From Aeromonas sanarellii (lineage in GTDB: Bacteria > Pseudomonadota > Gammaproteobacteria > Enterobacterales > Aeromonadaceae): 64,000 nt of DNA. The notes under the pieces were generated by a model that did no database searches, had not been told where the DNA came from, and saw nothing but the letters and a program-made list of their open reading frames with translations. Shown in pieces: positions 51,684-60,995 of this stretch. Numbering within the stretch: the first letter of the stretch is position 1; each line of letters begins with the position of its first letter. Location of the stretch: contig NZ_CDBN01000015.1 in NCBI RefSeq assembly GCF_000820085.1, positions 62,001 to 126,000 of the forward strand. The letters are read 5' to 3'. The translations under genes were made by a program, and so were the position numbers.

Positions 51684-52838
51684 ATGAAAGTTTCGCTGCT
51701 GTTAACCCTGCTGCTGGCCAGCCTGTCGGCCCGGGCCGAGCTCATCGAGGCCCAGGGCAGTGCCGCCATCCTGGGGGGTGACGAGGTCTATGCCCGCGAG
51801 CAGGCAACCCGGGATGCGCTGCGCCAGGCCCTGCTGGCCAGCGGCGCCTCCGTCTCCAGCATCCAGCGCCTGGAAAATGGCAGCCTGCGCTCGGAGCAGA
51901 TCCAGATCCGTTCCGGCGGCGACATCCGCCAGTACCGCCTCAAGCGCGAAGAGGTGCGCAACGGCCGCATGTACATCACGCTGGTGGCCGACATCCAGGC
52001 CGAGCGCCAGATCTGCCAGACCCAGCACTACGCCAAGGATTTGACGCTGGTACGCCTGCGCATGCGCTACCCGGATCAGGCGAGCACCGGCGCCCTGGAC
52101 GACATGCCCGCCGATCTCTCCCGCCGCCTGTTCGAGACCCTGGCGGCAGCCCCCCAGGGGGTGGTCGCCCGCCAGTGGCTGGACGAGAACCTGCGCATCG
52201 ATCCGCTCCACCTGCAGCAGGGGGATCGCAGCGCCCTCGAGGAGATCAAGGCCCTGAGCCTGCGCACCGACAGCCAGTACCTGGTGCTCGGCAGCATCGA
52301 CGATCTCTCCCTCGAGCCTCAGGGCAACGCCCTGACCAGCTGGTATGAGGATCCCGTGCGCAATTTCCGTATGCAGCTCTACCTGTTTGACGGCATCAAC
52401 GGCACCCTGCTCGGTCGCAAGGAGTACCAGGGGCGTGCCAACTGGACCTTCTCCAAGCGGGAACAGGTCGGCAGCAGCGGCGGCCGGTTCTGGCAGTCGA
52501 GTTATGGCCAGGAGGTGGGCTACCAGTTGAAGGAGGCTGCCCAGGACATCGTCGCCGAGCTTGCCTGCGCCCCCGTCACCGCCCGGATCGTGGCCCAGCA
52601 CGAGCGCGGTCCCCACATCAATCTGGGCCGTCGCAACGGCGTCAAGCTCGGGGATCAGTTCCGCGTCCAGCACAGCGCCGACTTCGTCGACCCCTACGGC
52701 AAGTCCAGGGTGATGCGCAATCCCGCCGACGGCCTGTTCGAGGTGGTGCAGGTGTTCGAGGACGGCGCCGTCATCAGCAGTCAGAACAAATATTCGCCAT
52801 TCAATGTCCAAATCGGTGATTTGGCCGTATTGGAATAG
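51684..52838 (+). CDS. flgT: Flagellar H-ring protein FlgT
   Basis: 384 residues. Signal peptide to ARA-E (residue 18), then the FlgT N-terminal domain (AREQATRDALRQALLASGASV) and a middle and C-terminal domain (GVKLGDQFRVQH ... IGDLAVLE). FlgT builds the H-ring around the LP ring of the polar motor. ATG 51684 was chosen because it starts a signal peptide; an upstream frame of 35 codons includes the sigma-54 element. Confidence 0.92.
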   Translation: MKVSLLLTLLLASLSARAELIEAQGSAAILGGDEVYAREQATRDALRQALLASGASVSSIQRLENGSLRSEQIQIRSGGDIRQYRLKREEVRNGRMYITLVADIQAERQICQTQHYAKDLTLVRLRMRYPDQASTGALDDMPADLSRRLFETLAAAPQGVVARQWLDENLRIDPLHLQQGDRSALEEIKALSLRTDSQYLVLGSIDDLSLEPQGNALTSWYEDPVRNFRMQLYLFDGINGTLLGRKEYQGRANWTFSKREQVGSSGGRFWQSSYGQEVGYQLKEAAQDIVAELACAPVTARIVAQHERGPHINLGRRNGVKLGDQFRVQHSADFVDPYGKSRVMRNPADGLFEVVQVFEDGAVISSQNKYSPFNVQIGDLAVLE

Positions 52839-52870
52839 GAATCAAGGGTTTAAAAGCACAATGCTTCTTG

Positions 52871-52876
52871 TATAAT
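52871..52876 (+). promoter_or_regulatory. -10 element of the tRNA-Arg promoter
   Basis: A perfect TATAAT 12 bases before the tRNA. The -35 is weak (TTTAAA, 52849-52854, 16-base spacer). A GCCC discriminator follows, as in stringently controlled tRNA promoters. Confidence 0.6.
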
Positions 52877-52888
52877 GCCCGCCACAAG

Positions 52889-52965
52889 GTTCCCGTAGCT
52901 CAGCAGGATAGAGCGGTCCCCTCCTAAGGGACAGGCCACTGGTTCGACTCCAGTCGGGAACGCCA
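52889..52965 (+). tRNA. tRNA-Arg (anticodon CCT)
   Basis: 77 nt. Acceptor GTTCCCG pairs with CGGGAAC, discriminator G, encoded CCA. Anticodon loop CTCCTAA gives CCU, reading AGG. T-arm GGTTCGACTCC is standard. Confidence 0.97.
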
Positions 52966-52972
52966 TACAAAA

Positions 52973-53006
52973 CAAGGGGTTGGCATCGCAAGATGCCAAC
53001 CCCTTG
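52973..53006 (+). terminator. Hairpin after tRNA-Arg
   Basis: 15-bp stem CAAGGGGTTGGCATC / GATGCCAACCCCTTG with a GCAA tetraloop; no strong T-run (GTCGTTC), so possibly a processing or weak termination hairpin. Confidence 0.65.
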
Positions 53007-53236
53007 GTCGTTCTTGGCCCCTCCATCGTCCCCCGCCAGCACTGTGCGCAGTGCGGCCCCTGCCCCGGGGGCTGGCGACAACCGGGGCAAGGGCTCGCCG
53101 TCCACCTGCCCATCCATGATCCCGATCACCCTCTGCCCTCGCCGCCAACGGCGAGCCGGCGCCGTCATCTACGCTTGAAGGGCGCCGTCCGGGATGACGG
53201 CCACTCTCCATCCGTTTGAGACACAAGAAGGACATC

Positions 53237-54061
53237 ATGGGCAGCAAAAAAAAATCCAGGGCTGAACAGCCGGTCGTGGTCGAGGAGCAGAAGCCCCTCG
53301 GCAACAAGGAGTACGAGAAGGAGCTGCGCCGCCTGCACGTGGAGCTGGTGAAGCTGCAGCAGTGGGTGGTGCACAAGGGGCTCAAGGTCTGCATCGTGTT
53401 CGAGGGGCGCGACGGGGCCGGCAAGGGGGGCACCATCAAGGCGATCACCGAGCGGGTCAGCCCCCGGGTCTTTCGCGTCGTCGCGCTGCCCGCCCCCACG
53501 GAGCGGGAGAAGAGCCAGCTCTATTTCCAGCGCTACATCCCCCACCTGCCGGCGGCGGGCGAGATCGTCATCTTCGATCGCAGCTGGTACAACAGGGCCG
53601 GCGTGGAGCGCGTCATGGGCTTTTGCAGCGAGGAGGCGAGCGACAAATTCCTGGCAGGCACCCCCATGGTGGAGAAGGCCATGGTCGATTCGGGCATCAT
53701 ACTGCTGAAGTACTGGCTGGAGGTGACCCCAGAGGAGCAGGAGCGGCGGCTGCGGGATCGCATCGACGACGGTCGCAAGATCTGGAAGCTCTCCCCCATG
53801 GACATCAAGTCCTTCAACCGCTGGGATGACTACACCCGGGCGCGGGATGCCATGTTCATCGCCACCGACACCGCCTGGGCCCCCTGGTTCGTGGCCCGCT
53901 CCGAGGACAAGAAGCGGGTGCGCCTCAACATCATCTCCCACCTGCTGTCGCACATCCCCTACGAGGCGCTGCCGGCCGAGCCGGTCAAGCTACCCAGGCG
54001 CAAGATAGGCAAGGTCACCCCCTCGGAACACCCGCTGCGCATCATTCCGGAGCGCTTCTAG
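53237..54061 (+). CDS. ppk2: Polyphosphate kinase 2 (PPK2)
   Basis: 274 residues. Walker A VFEGRDGAGKGGTIKA near residue 54, Walker B/lid IFDRSWYNRAGVERVMGF, and DDGRKIWKLSPMD are typical of one-domain PPK2. It interconverts polyphosphate and nucleoside di/triphosphates; which class (ADP or GDP preference) cannot be told. Start ATG 53237 has AAGGA upstream; a lysine-rich N-terminus follows. It ends four bases inside the convergent SulP gene. Confidence 0.94.
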   Translation: MGSKKKSRAEQPVVVEEQKPLGNKEYEKELRRLHVELVKLQQWVVHKGLKVCIVFEGRDGAGKGGTIKAITERVSPRVFRVVALPAPTEREKSQLYFQRYIPHLPAAGEIVIFDRSWYNRAGVERVMGFCSEEASDKFLAGTPMVEKAMVDSGIILLKYWLEVTPEEQERRLRDRIDDGRKIWKLSPMDIKSFNRWDDYTRARDAMFIATDTAWAPWFVARSEDKKRVRLNIISHLLSHIPYEALPAEPVKLPRRKIGKVTPSEHPLRIIPERF

Positions 54062-55722
54062 GCAAGCGGGGTGAGCCCGGGCTCACCCCTGCCCTGCCGA
54101 TACTGGCGGATGGCCGCCCTGGCATTGAACAGCATGCGGCCCTCCCCCAGCTGGCTGGCCAGCCCGCTGCGGCGCACGTTCTCGAGCACCCCGGGATTGA
54201 GCCCGGCCAGCCAGAGCGTGACCCCCTTGTCACGCACCTGTCGCTCCCCCTCCATCAGCATCATCAGGGCCGAGTATTCCACGTCCTGCACCCGGCTCAT
54301 GTCGAGCACCACCACCTCGGGCCTGTGCGTCTCGGTCAGCTGCCGGACCTGGGCCGCCACGTGTTGCGCGTTGATGAAGAAGAGGCGCCCCTCCGGGCGC
54401 AGGATCAGCAGGCCCGGGATGGTCTCGTCATCGGGATGCTGCTCGCTGAGCGGGCGCAGCACATCCTCCCCAGGCTTGCGGCCGATCACATAGACCCTGG
54501 GGTGCGCCGTCTGGCTCGCCAGCCCCAGCAGGGAGGCGAGGATGGCGACCACTATGCCCTCCAGGGTGCCGAACAGCAGCACCCCCAGGCAGGCGATGAC
54601 GGCCCAGCGAAACTCCATCATGCGGATCTGCCCTATCTTGCGAAACTCCCCCGGCTGGATGAGCCCCACCGAGTAGACGATGACCACCATCGCCAGGGTG
54701 GCGCTCGGCAGCCAGGAGAGCAGCGGGGCGAGGAAGATCATGGTGGCCAGCGCCATCGCGGCGGTGACGGCGGAGGCCCGCTGGCTCAGGCCCCCGACGG
54801 AGCGCACCACCGCCGTCTGGGAGGTGCCGCCCCCCGCCGGCATGCTGCCGCAGAAGGCGCCCCCCAGGTTGGCCAGCCCGGTGGCCACCAGTTCCCGGTT
54901 TGCATTGATCTCGGGCTCCTCCTTCCCCACGAAGGCCCGCCCGGCGGCTATGGTCTCGGTGAAGCTCATCAGCGCTATGCCCGCCGCCCCCGGCAGCAGC
55001 TGCAACACCAGGGTCGGATCCGGCATCGTCAGGCCGGGCAGGCCGGTGGGAATGCTCCCGACGATGGCGACGCCCGCCTCGTTCAGGCCGAGGCCCCACA
55101 CCAGCGCGATGCCGACACCCACCCCCAGCAGGGGGGCGGGAGAGTGGGGAAAGCGCCACTCCATGAACACCAGCACCACCAGGGTGGCGAGGGCGACCCC
55201 CAGGGTCAGCCAGGAGGTCTGGGGCAGCGCCTGGCCGAGGTGGTAGAGATCCAGGAAGAAGTTCTCCTTCTGGAGGTGCACCCCGAACAGCTTGGGCAGC
55301 TGGTCGAGGATGATCACCAGCCCTATGCCGCTCTTGAACCCCACCAGCACCGGCAGGGAGATGAAGTTGGCGATGAAGCCGAGCCGCAGCGCGGCCGCCA
55401 GCATCAGCATGGCCCCCACCATCAGGGTCAGGGTGGCCGTCACAGTGAGCAGCCGGCCGGGGTCGCCGTCCGGTACCACCAGTCCGAGCTGGGTGGCGGT
55501 CAGGATAGCCAGGGTGCTGGTGGAGCTGACGCTGAGCACCCGGGAGGAACCCAGCAAGGCGTAGATCACCATGGGCACGAACGCGGTGTAGAGACCGATC
55601 GCCACCGGCAACCCCGCCACCGTGGCATAAGCCATGGCCTTGGGCAGCACCACGGCCGCCGCGGTGACGCCGGCCAGCAGATCGGACAGGAGGCGCCCAG
55701 GCGCCGACGCAAGTGATGACAT
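54058..55722 (-). CDS. SulP/SLC26 family anion transporter with STAS domain
   Basis: 554 residues. About ten to fourteen transmembrane helices in the N-terminal 400 (PKAMAYATVAGLPVAIGLY; PAGGGTSQTAVV), and a cytoplasmic STAS domain in the last 130 (FFINAQHVAAQV, VVLDMSRVQDVEYSALMML). The substrate may be sulfate, bicarbonate or a dicarboxylate. It overlaps the convergent ppk2 gene by four bases. Confidence 0.92.
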   Translation of the reverse strand: MSSLASAPGRLLSDLLAGVTAAAVVLPKAMAYATVAGLPVAIGLYTAFVPMVIYALLGSSRVLSVSSTSTLAILTATQLGLVVPDGDPGRLLTVTATLTLMVGAMLMLAAALRLGFIANFISLPVLVGFKSGIGLVIILDQLPKLFGVHLQKENFFLDLYHLGQALPQTSWLTLGVALATLVVLVFMEWRFPHSPAPLLGVGVGIALVWGLGLNEAGVAIVGSIPTGLPGLTMPDPTLVLQLLPGAAGIALMSFTETIAAGRAFVGKEEPEINANRELVATGLANLGGAFCGSMPAGGGTSQTAVVRSVGGLSQRASAVTAAMALATMIFLAPLLSWLPSATLAMVVIVYSVGLIQPGEFRKIGQIRMMEFRWAVIACLGVLLFGTLEGIVVAILASLLGLASQTAHPRVYVIGRKPGEDVLRPLSEQHPDDETIPGLLILRPEGRLFFINAQHVAAQVRQLTETHRPEVVVLDMSRVQDVEYSALMMLMEGERQVRDKGVTLWLAGLNPGVLENVRRSGLASQLGEGRMLFNARAAIRQYRQGRGEPGLTPLA

Positions 55723-55891
55723 CTGAATCCTCCATTATCCCGGGCCCGGGCTGGCGCACTATTCGCCTTGATGACAGTGTGAAGTGTAGGCGGCGAAGTG
55801 ATGCAATAGCTTGTTGTGTCTCACGTTTTTCCCGCTCCCTTCCCCTATACTTCAGCGACGTTCAGGCCTGGCCCGAGAGAGGATATCCCCC

Positions 55892-56953
55892 ATGTTGCGA
55901 CTGCTTGCCCTGCTGCTTGTCTGCCTGGCGCTCCCGGTGCGGGCGCTGACCCTGACCCAAGTGGCGGGGGATCTGCGCCACCCCTGGGGGCTCGCGTTTC
56001 TCCCCGATGGCGGCTACCTCGTCAGCGAGCGCCCGGGCCGCCTGCTGCGCATCGACGCAGACGGCAACCGCCAGGTGATCTCGGGCCTGCCCCCCCTCGC
56101 CGCCGCGGGTCAGGGGGGGCTGCTCGATCTCGCCCTGGACGGCGATGACTGGGTGTATCTCAGCTACAGCGAGCCGGGGGACGGCGGCGCCGGCACCGCA
56201 GTGGCCCGAGCCCGGTTGCAAAAGGACGCCCTCGTCGACTGGCAACTGCTGTTTCGCCAGCAGCCCAAGGTCGCCGGCGGCGCCCACTTCGGCTCCCGCC
56301 TGGTACTGACCGAGGATGGCTATCTCTTCATCACCCTGGGCGATCGCTACAGCGAGCGGGAGCGGGCCCAGACCCTCGACAACCACCTCGGCAAGACGGT
56401 GCGCCTGCACAAGGATGGCCGGGTCCCCGCCGACAATCCCTTCGTCAAGACGGCGGGGGCCCTGCCGGAGATCTGGAGCCTGGGTCATCGCAACATGCAG
56501 GGGGCGGCGCTGCGCCCGGTTAGCCAGCAATTCTGGGCCCACGAGCACGGCCCCCAGGGCGGGGACGAGGTGAACCTCATCCTGCCCGGCCACAACTACG
56601 GCTGGCCCAGAGTGACCTTCGGCGAGGAGTACGGTGGCGGCAAGATTGGCGTGGGCCAGAGCGCGCCGGGCCTGACGGCGCCGCGCTGGATCTGGGTGCC
56701 CTCCATCGCCCCCTCGGGCATGACCTTTTATCAGGGGGAGCTGTTCAAGGAGTGGCGGGGGGATCTGCTGGTCGGCGCCCTGCGCGGTCAGGCCCTGTTG
56801 CGCCTGCGCCTCGACGGGGACACCATAGTGTCACAGGAGCGGTTGCTGACCGATCTGGGGGAGCGGATCCGTACCGTCAAGGAGGGCCCCGACGGCGCGC
56901 TCTATCTGCTGACGGACTCGGGTCAGGGACGCCTGCTCAAACTGACCCCATAG
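55892..56953 (+). CDS. PQQ-dependent sugar dehydrogenase-like protein (YliI/Asd family)
   Basis: 353 residues. Signal peptide to VRA-L (residue 18), then a six-bladed beta-propeller (LRHPWGLAFLPDGGYLVSERPGRLLRI; WSLGHRNMQGAA; HGPQGGDEVNLILPGHNYGWP). It matches the soluble aldose dehydrogenase YliI, which uses PQQ in the periplasm. No PQQ synthesis genes are in the window. The start at 55892 begins the signal peptide. Confidence 0.9.
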   Translation: MLRLLALLLVCLALPVRALTLTQVAGDLRHPWGLAFLPDGGYLVSERPGRLLRIDADGNRQVISGLPPLAAAGQGGLLDLALDGDDWVYLSYSEPGDGGAGTAVARARLQKDALVDWQLLFRQQPKVAGGAHFGSRLVLTEDGYLFITLGDRYSERERAQTLDNHLGKTVRLHKDGRVPADNPFVKTAGALPEIWSLGHRNMQGAALRPVSQQFWAHEHGPQGGDEVNLILPGHNYGWPRVTFGEEYGGGKIGVGQSAPGLTAPRWIWVPSIAPSGMTFYQGELFKEWRGDLLVGALRGQALLRLRLDGDTIVSQERLLTDLGERIRTVKEGPDGALYLLTDSGQGRLLKLTP

Positions 56954-56969
56954 GATGCAAGGAGGAAGG

Positions 56970-57125
56970 ATGAACGCAAATCGCATGCTGCTGGTGCTCT
57001 GTGCCAGCCTCTGGTTGCTGGGCTGCAACACCATCCACGGGATGGGACGGGACATCGAGAAGGCGGGGGAGGTGATCCAGGGCTCCGCCAACCTGGCGGA
57101 GGAGCCGGCGGCAGGCAGCCGCTGA
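56970..57125 (+). CDS. Entericidin-like small lipoprotein
   Basis: 51 residues, with GGAGG just before the ATG. The lipobox LLGC (Cys19) is followed by NTIHGMGRDIEKAGEVIQG, the entericidin A/B pattern. In E. coli EcnA/EcnB form an antidote/toxin lipoprotein pair; only a single gene is present here. It follows the YliI-like gene by 16 bases and probably shares its transcript. Confidence 0.82.
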   Translation: MNANRMLLVLCASLWLLGCNTIHGMGRDIEKAGEVIQGSANLAEEPAAGSR

Positions 57126-57166
57126 CCCGGGGCCCGTCCCTGACCAGTCTCAGGGACGAGTCCCCC

Positions 57167-57955
57167 TCACTCGGCGCTGACCGCCAGGCTGGCCAGCGGT
57201 GCCATGGTCACCCTGACCCCGTGCTGGGCCAGCGCCTCGCGGGCGCTCTGGGGCAGCTGCTCGTCGGTGATCACCTGATCGATCGCATCCCAGCCCACCA
57301 CGTTGAAAGTCCCCACCTTGCCATATTTGGACGAGTCGCAGATGAGGATGCGGGTCGCCGCCGACTCCACCACGGCCCGCTTCACCGGCACCTTCTGTTC
57401 GCTAGGGGTGGAGATCCCCTGACTGTCCCAGGAGGAGGCTGACAGGAAGGCAACGTCCAGATGGAGGTTGCGCAGGAAGTGGGCGGTGGCCTCCCCGGCG
57501 CAGGACTGGTTCTCGCGAATGACCTGGCCCCCGGTGTGATAGAGGCGGCAGCGGCCGTGCTCGATGAGATAGGCGCACACCATGAAGTCGTTGGTCACTA
57601 TCATCAGGTCTTCCCGCAGCGCCAACTCCCGGGCCAGCTCCAGGGAGGTGGTGCCGGCATCCAGATAGACGGTGCACCCCTCGCTCACCTGGGCGGCGGC
57701 GAGCCGGGCGATGGCCAGCTTGGCCCCCTGCATCAGGCTGCGCTTGGCAGCGTGGGAGGGCTCGCTCTTGATCCGCTGGGAGAGGCTGACCCCGCCGGAG
57801 ACAGAGAGTACCCGCCCCTGCTCCTCCAGCTTCTGGATGTCGCGCCTGATGGTCATGTGGGAGACCTGCAGCCAGTCGGTCAGCTCCACTATGCTGACCA
57901 CGCCGCGCTCTGCCAGCAGTTGCAGGATACGTTGCTGTCGCTCTACGGGAATCAT
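57167..57955 (-). CDS. DeoR-family transcriptional repressor (YgbI-like)
   Basis: 262 residues. DeoR winged helix at residues 5-55 (QQRILQLLAERGVVSIVELTDWLQVSHMTIRRD), and the sugar-phosphate sensing domain (YLDAGTTSLELARELA; FLSASSWDSQGIST). It is divergent from the tetronate operon, as ygbI is from ygbJKLMN in E. coli, so it most likely represses it. Confidence 0.88.
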   Translation of the reverse strand: MIPVERQQRILQLLAERGVVSIVELTDWLQVSHMTIRRDIQKLEEQGRVLSVSGGVSLSQRIKSEPSHAAKRSLMQGAKLAIARLAAAQVSEGCTVYLDAGTTSLELARELALREDLMIVTNDFMVCAYLIEHGRCRLYHTGGQVIRENQSCAGEATAHFLRNLHLDVAFLSASSWDSQGISTPSEQKVPVKRAVVESAATRILICDSSKYGKVGTFNVVGWDAIDQVITDEQLPQSAREALAQHGVRVTMAPLASLAVSAE

Positions 57956-58121
57956 CTTGCCTCGCGCCTCGGGAAAAGGAAGGTGCCATTCTACCCCAGC
58001 GACCTGGGAAAAAATGATAAATAACCTGAAACGGGCTCACAAATCACATTTATTCACACTAAAAACGCCAAAACTTGACTCGAAAGAATCTTAACCCACA
58101 CAAATAACAAAAATTAACACC

Positions 58122-58134
58122 AAATAAGTTATTT
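58122..58134. promoter_or_regulatory. Palindrome between the DeoR-type gene and ltnD; possible operator
   Basis: AAATAA-G-TTATTT is perfectly symmetric and lies in an AT-rich divergent promoter region (57956-58211). A further AAATAAC copy starts at 58102, making a second inverted pair with GTTATTT at 58128-58134. Confidence 0.5.
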
Positions 58135-58136
58135 TT

Positions 58137-58179
58137 TGTGACGACTACCTGATATTTCATCGCCGCAAGCCTCTACTAT
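58137..58179 (+). promoter_or_regulatory. Candidate ltnD promoter with a half CRP site
   Basis: -10-like TACTAT at 58174-58179 predicts a start near 58186. TGTGA at 58137-58141 followed by N6-CCTGA would centre a degenerate CRP site at -41.5; only its left half matches consensus. Confidence 0.35.
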
Positions 58180-58211
58180 CGGCTCATCAGTCGTAATCGA
58201 GGAATCACGAG

Positions 58212-59120
58212 ATGAGCACTCCCTATCATGTTGCGGTCATCGGCCTGGGCGCCATGGGCATGGGCGCCGCCCGCTCCTGCCTGCGGGCCGGGCTCACCAC
58301 CTATGGCATCGACCTCAGCGAACAGGCCCGCGGCCAGCTGCAGCAGGCCGGTGCCGCCGCCGTCATGGCCGATGCCAGGCCCCTGGCCGAGACGCTCGAT
58401 GCCGTGTTGCTGCTGGTGGTCAACGCCACCCAGGTGCGCCGCATCCTGCTCGGCGAAGCGGGGCTGGCTCGCCACCTCAAACCGGGCACCGCCATCATGG
58501 TCTCTTCCACCATAGCCGCCGAAGAGGCGAGCGCCCTGGCCGCCGAGCTGGCGCAGCTGGGACTGCCGATGCTGGATGCGCCGGTTTCCGGTGGCGCCAT
58601 CAAGGCCGACGCGGGCGAAATGACGGTGATGGCAGCAGGCTCCGACACCGCCTTCGACAAGCTGGCCCCGGTGCTGGATGCGGTGGCCGGCAAGGTCTAC
58701 CGGGTCGGCAGCGAGCCGGGCCAGGGCAGCACGGTCAAGATCATCCACCAGCTGCTGGCCGGGGTGCACATAGCCGTCGCCGCCGAGGCCATGGCGCTGG
58801 CCAGCCGGGCAGGGGTGTCCCTGGATCTCATGTATGACGTGGTGACCCATGCCGCCGGCAACTCCTGGATGTTTGAAAACCGCATGCCCCGGGTGCTGGC
58901 CGGTGACTACCAGGCCCGCTCCGCAGTGGACATCTTCGTCAAGGATCTCACCCTGGTGGCGGACACCGCCAAGGCGCTGCGCTTCCCGCTGCCGCTCGCG
59001 AGCACGGCGCTGAACATGTTCCTCGGCGCCAGCAACGCAGGGCACGGCCAGGAAGATGACAGCGCCGTCATCAAGATCTTCTCAGGCATCACCCTGCCGG
59101 GTCAGGAGGATCAGGCATGA
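58212..59120 (+). CDS. ltnD: L-threonate dehydrogenase (YgbJ)
   Basis: 302 residues, beta-hydroxyacid dehydrogenase family. NAD site VIGLGAMGMGAARS, substrate loop DAPVSGGAIKADAGEM, catalytic Lys in GSTVKIIHQLL. It oxidises L-threonate to 2-oxotetronate, the entry step of this pathway. It is the first gene of the operon and overlaps otnK by four bases. Confidence 0.93.
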   Translation: MSTPYHVAVIGLGAMGMGAARSCLRAGLTTYGIDLSEQARGQLQQAGAAAVMADARPLAETLDAVLLLVVNATQVRRILLGEAGLARHLKPGTAIMVSSTIAAEEASALAAELAQLGLPMLDAPVSGGAIKADAGEMTVMAAGSDTAFDKLAPVLDAVAGKVYRVGSEPGQGSTVKIIHQLLAGVHIAVAAEAMALASRAGVSLDLMYDVVTHAAGNSWMFENRMPRVLAGDYQARSAVDIFVKDLTLVADTAKALRFPLPLASTALNMFLGASNAGHGQEDDSAVIKIFSGITLPGQEDQA

Positions 59121-60370
59121 AACTCGGTGTCATCGCAGACGACTTCACTGGCGCCACCGACATCGCCGGTTTCCTGGTGGAGAACGGCCTCTCCACCCTG
59201 CAACTCGCTGGCGTGCCGGAGCATGACGGGGATCTGCCCCCGGTCGATGCCGTGGTGATCAGCCTCAAGAGCCGCTCCTGCCCCGCAGGCGAAGCGGTGC
59301 GCGACTCCCTGGCGGCCCTCGACTGGCTCAAGGCCCGCGGCTGCCCGCGCATCTACCAGAAGTACTGCTCCACCTTCGACAGCACGGCGGCGGGCAATAT
59401 CGGCCCCGTCACCGACGCCCTGCTGGCGGCGCTGGAGAGCAAGTTCACCCTGATCTGCCCGGCCCTGCCGGTGAATGGTCGCACCGTCTATCAGGGCAAC
59501 CTCTTCGTCGGCGCCCAGCCGCTGGCCGAGTCCGGCATGCGCCACCACCCCATCACCCCCATGACCGACAGCAACCTGCTGCGGCTGATGGAGGGACAGG
59601 CCCAGGGCCGCGCCGGTCTGGTGCCGTTCAATACCATCGCACAGGGTGCCACCGCCATTGCCGACGCCTTTGAGCAGCTAACACAAGCTGGCGTGCGCTA
59701 CGCCGTGGTCGACACCCTGACCGAGCAGCACCTGCTGGACATCGCCACCGCCGCCCTCGACATGCCCCTGGTGACCGGCGGATCCGGCCTCGCCATCGGC
59801 CTGGCCCGCCAACTTGGCAGCGGCGATCTGCAGGGTGCCCGCGAGGCGGGCTGGCCCAGAGGCACCCGCGCCGCGGTGCTGTCGGGATCCTGCTCCGAGA
59901 TGACCAACCGCCAGGTGGCCCGCTACCGCCAGCACGCCCCAGCCCTGGCGTTGGACGTGGTGCGTTGCCTCGAGGAGGCCGACTACCCGGCCGAGCTGGC
60001 GCGCTGGGTACTGGCCCAGCCCCGGACCCCGGCGCCGCTCGTCTACGCCACCACCAGCCCGGTTGAGCTGGCCCGCATTCAGGAGACCCACGGCCAGCAG
60101 GCGGCCAGCGACGCGGTGGAGCACTGCTTTGCCCGCCTCGCCCAACTGCTGCAGGAGGCCGGGGTGGATCGCTTCATCATCGCCGGTGGTGAGACCTCGA
60201 GCCGGGTCACCCAGGCCCTCGGCGTCAAGGCGTTCCACATAGGCCCGCAGATCGCCCCCGGTGTGCCCTGGGTGCGGGCCCTCGACGCCCCCCTGTCGCT
60301 GGCCCTCAAGTCCGGCAATTTCGGGAGCGACGACTTCTTCGACAAGGCTCAGGAGTACTTCCATGACTGA
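59117..60370 (+). CDS. otnK: 3-oxo-tetronate kinase (YgbK)
   Basis: 417 residues, DUF1537 four-carbon acid sugar kinase. The N-terminal sugar-binding half starts MKLGVIADDFTGATDIAG; the C-terminal nucleotide-binding half has VLSGSCSEMTNRQ and IIAGGETSSRVTQALG. It phosphorylates 3-oxo-tetronate at C4. Overlaps ltnD by four and otnC by eight bases. Confidence 0.95.
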   Translation: MKLGVIADDFTGATDIAGFLVENGLSTLQLAGVPEHDGDLPPVDAVVISLKSRSCPAGEAVRDSLAALDWLKARGCPRIYQKYCSTFDSTAAGNIGPVTDALLAALESKFTLICPALPVNGRTVYQGNLFVGAQPLAESGMRHHPITPMTDSNLLRLMEGQAQGRAGLVPFNTIAQGATAIADAFEQLTQAGVRYAVVDTLTEQHLLDIATAALDMPLVTGGSGLAIGLARQLGSGDLQGAREAGWPRGTRAAVLSGSCSEMTNRQVARYRQHAPALALDVVRCLEEADYPAELARWVLAQPRTPAPLVYATTSPVELARIQETHGQQAASDAVEHCFARLAQLLQEAGVDRFIIAGGETSSRVTQALGVKAFHIGPQIAPGVPWVRALDAPLSLALKSGNFGSDDFFDKAQEYFHD

Positions 60371-60995
60371 ACAGGCACTGCGCGACACCATGGTGATGCT
60401 GGGGGCCTCCCTCTTCCAGCGCGGTTACGCCACCGGGGGCGCCGGCAACCTCTCCGCCCTGCTGCCGGACGGCACCCTGATCGCCACTCCCACCGGCTCC
60501 TGCCTGGGACGCCTGAGCGCCGACAGGCTCTCTCACGTCAACCTGCAGGGGGAACACCTGGGGGGGGATCGCCCCTCCAAGGAGGTGGCCTTCCACCTCG
60601 CCATCTACCACAACAATCCGGACTGCCGGGCCGTGGTGCACCTGCACTGCACCCACCTGACCGCCCTCTCCTGCCTGGAGGGGCTGGATCCGGCCAACGT
60701 CATCCGCCCCTTCACCCCCTACTACGTGATGCGGGTCGGCCAGTTGCCGCTCATCCCCTACTACAAACCGGGGGATGCCCGCATCGCCGAGGAGCTGGGG
60801 CGCCGCGCCCCCGAGGGCAACGCCTTCCTGCTTGCCAACCACGGCCCCGTGGTGACGGGCAAGGATCTGGTGGATGCAGTCAACAACATGGAAGAGCTGG
60901 AGGAGACGGCGCGCCTGGCACTGATGCTCCATGGCCACTCCATCCGCTACCTGAGCGAACCCGAAATTGATGAATTGAGGAGGATGAAACCATGA
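60363..60995 (+). CDS. otnC: 3-oxo-tetronate 4-phosphate decarboxylase (YgbL)
   Basis: 210 residues, class II aldolase fold. Zinc ligands in VVHLHCTHLTALS (His-x-His) and a downstream His in NHGPVVTGKDL. It decarboxylates the kinase product to dihydroxyacetone phosphate. ATG 60363 gives MTEQALRDTMVMLG, the family start; the open frame continues upstream antisense-free inside otnK but that is non-conserved. Confidence 0.94.
   Translation: MTEQALRDTMVMLGASLFQRGYATGGAGNLSALLPDGTLIATPTGSCLGRLSADRLSHVNLQGEHLGGDRPSKEVAFHLAIYHNNPDCRAVVHLHCTHLTALSCLEGLDPANVIRPFTPYYVMRVGQLPLIPYYKPGDARIAEELGRRAPEGNAFLLANHGPVVTGKDLVDAVNNMEELEETARLALMLHGHSIRYLSEPEIDELRRMKP

Noticed and set aside
54325..55716. 463-codon plus-strand frame
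   Set aside because: Gln/His/Gly-rich antisense of the SulP transporter; no ribosome site or family.
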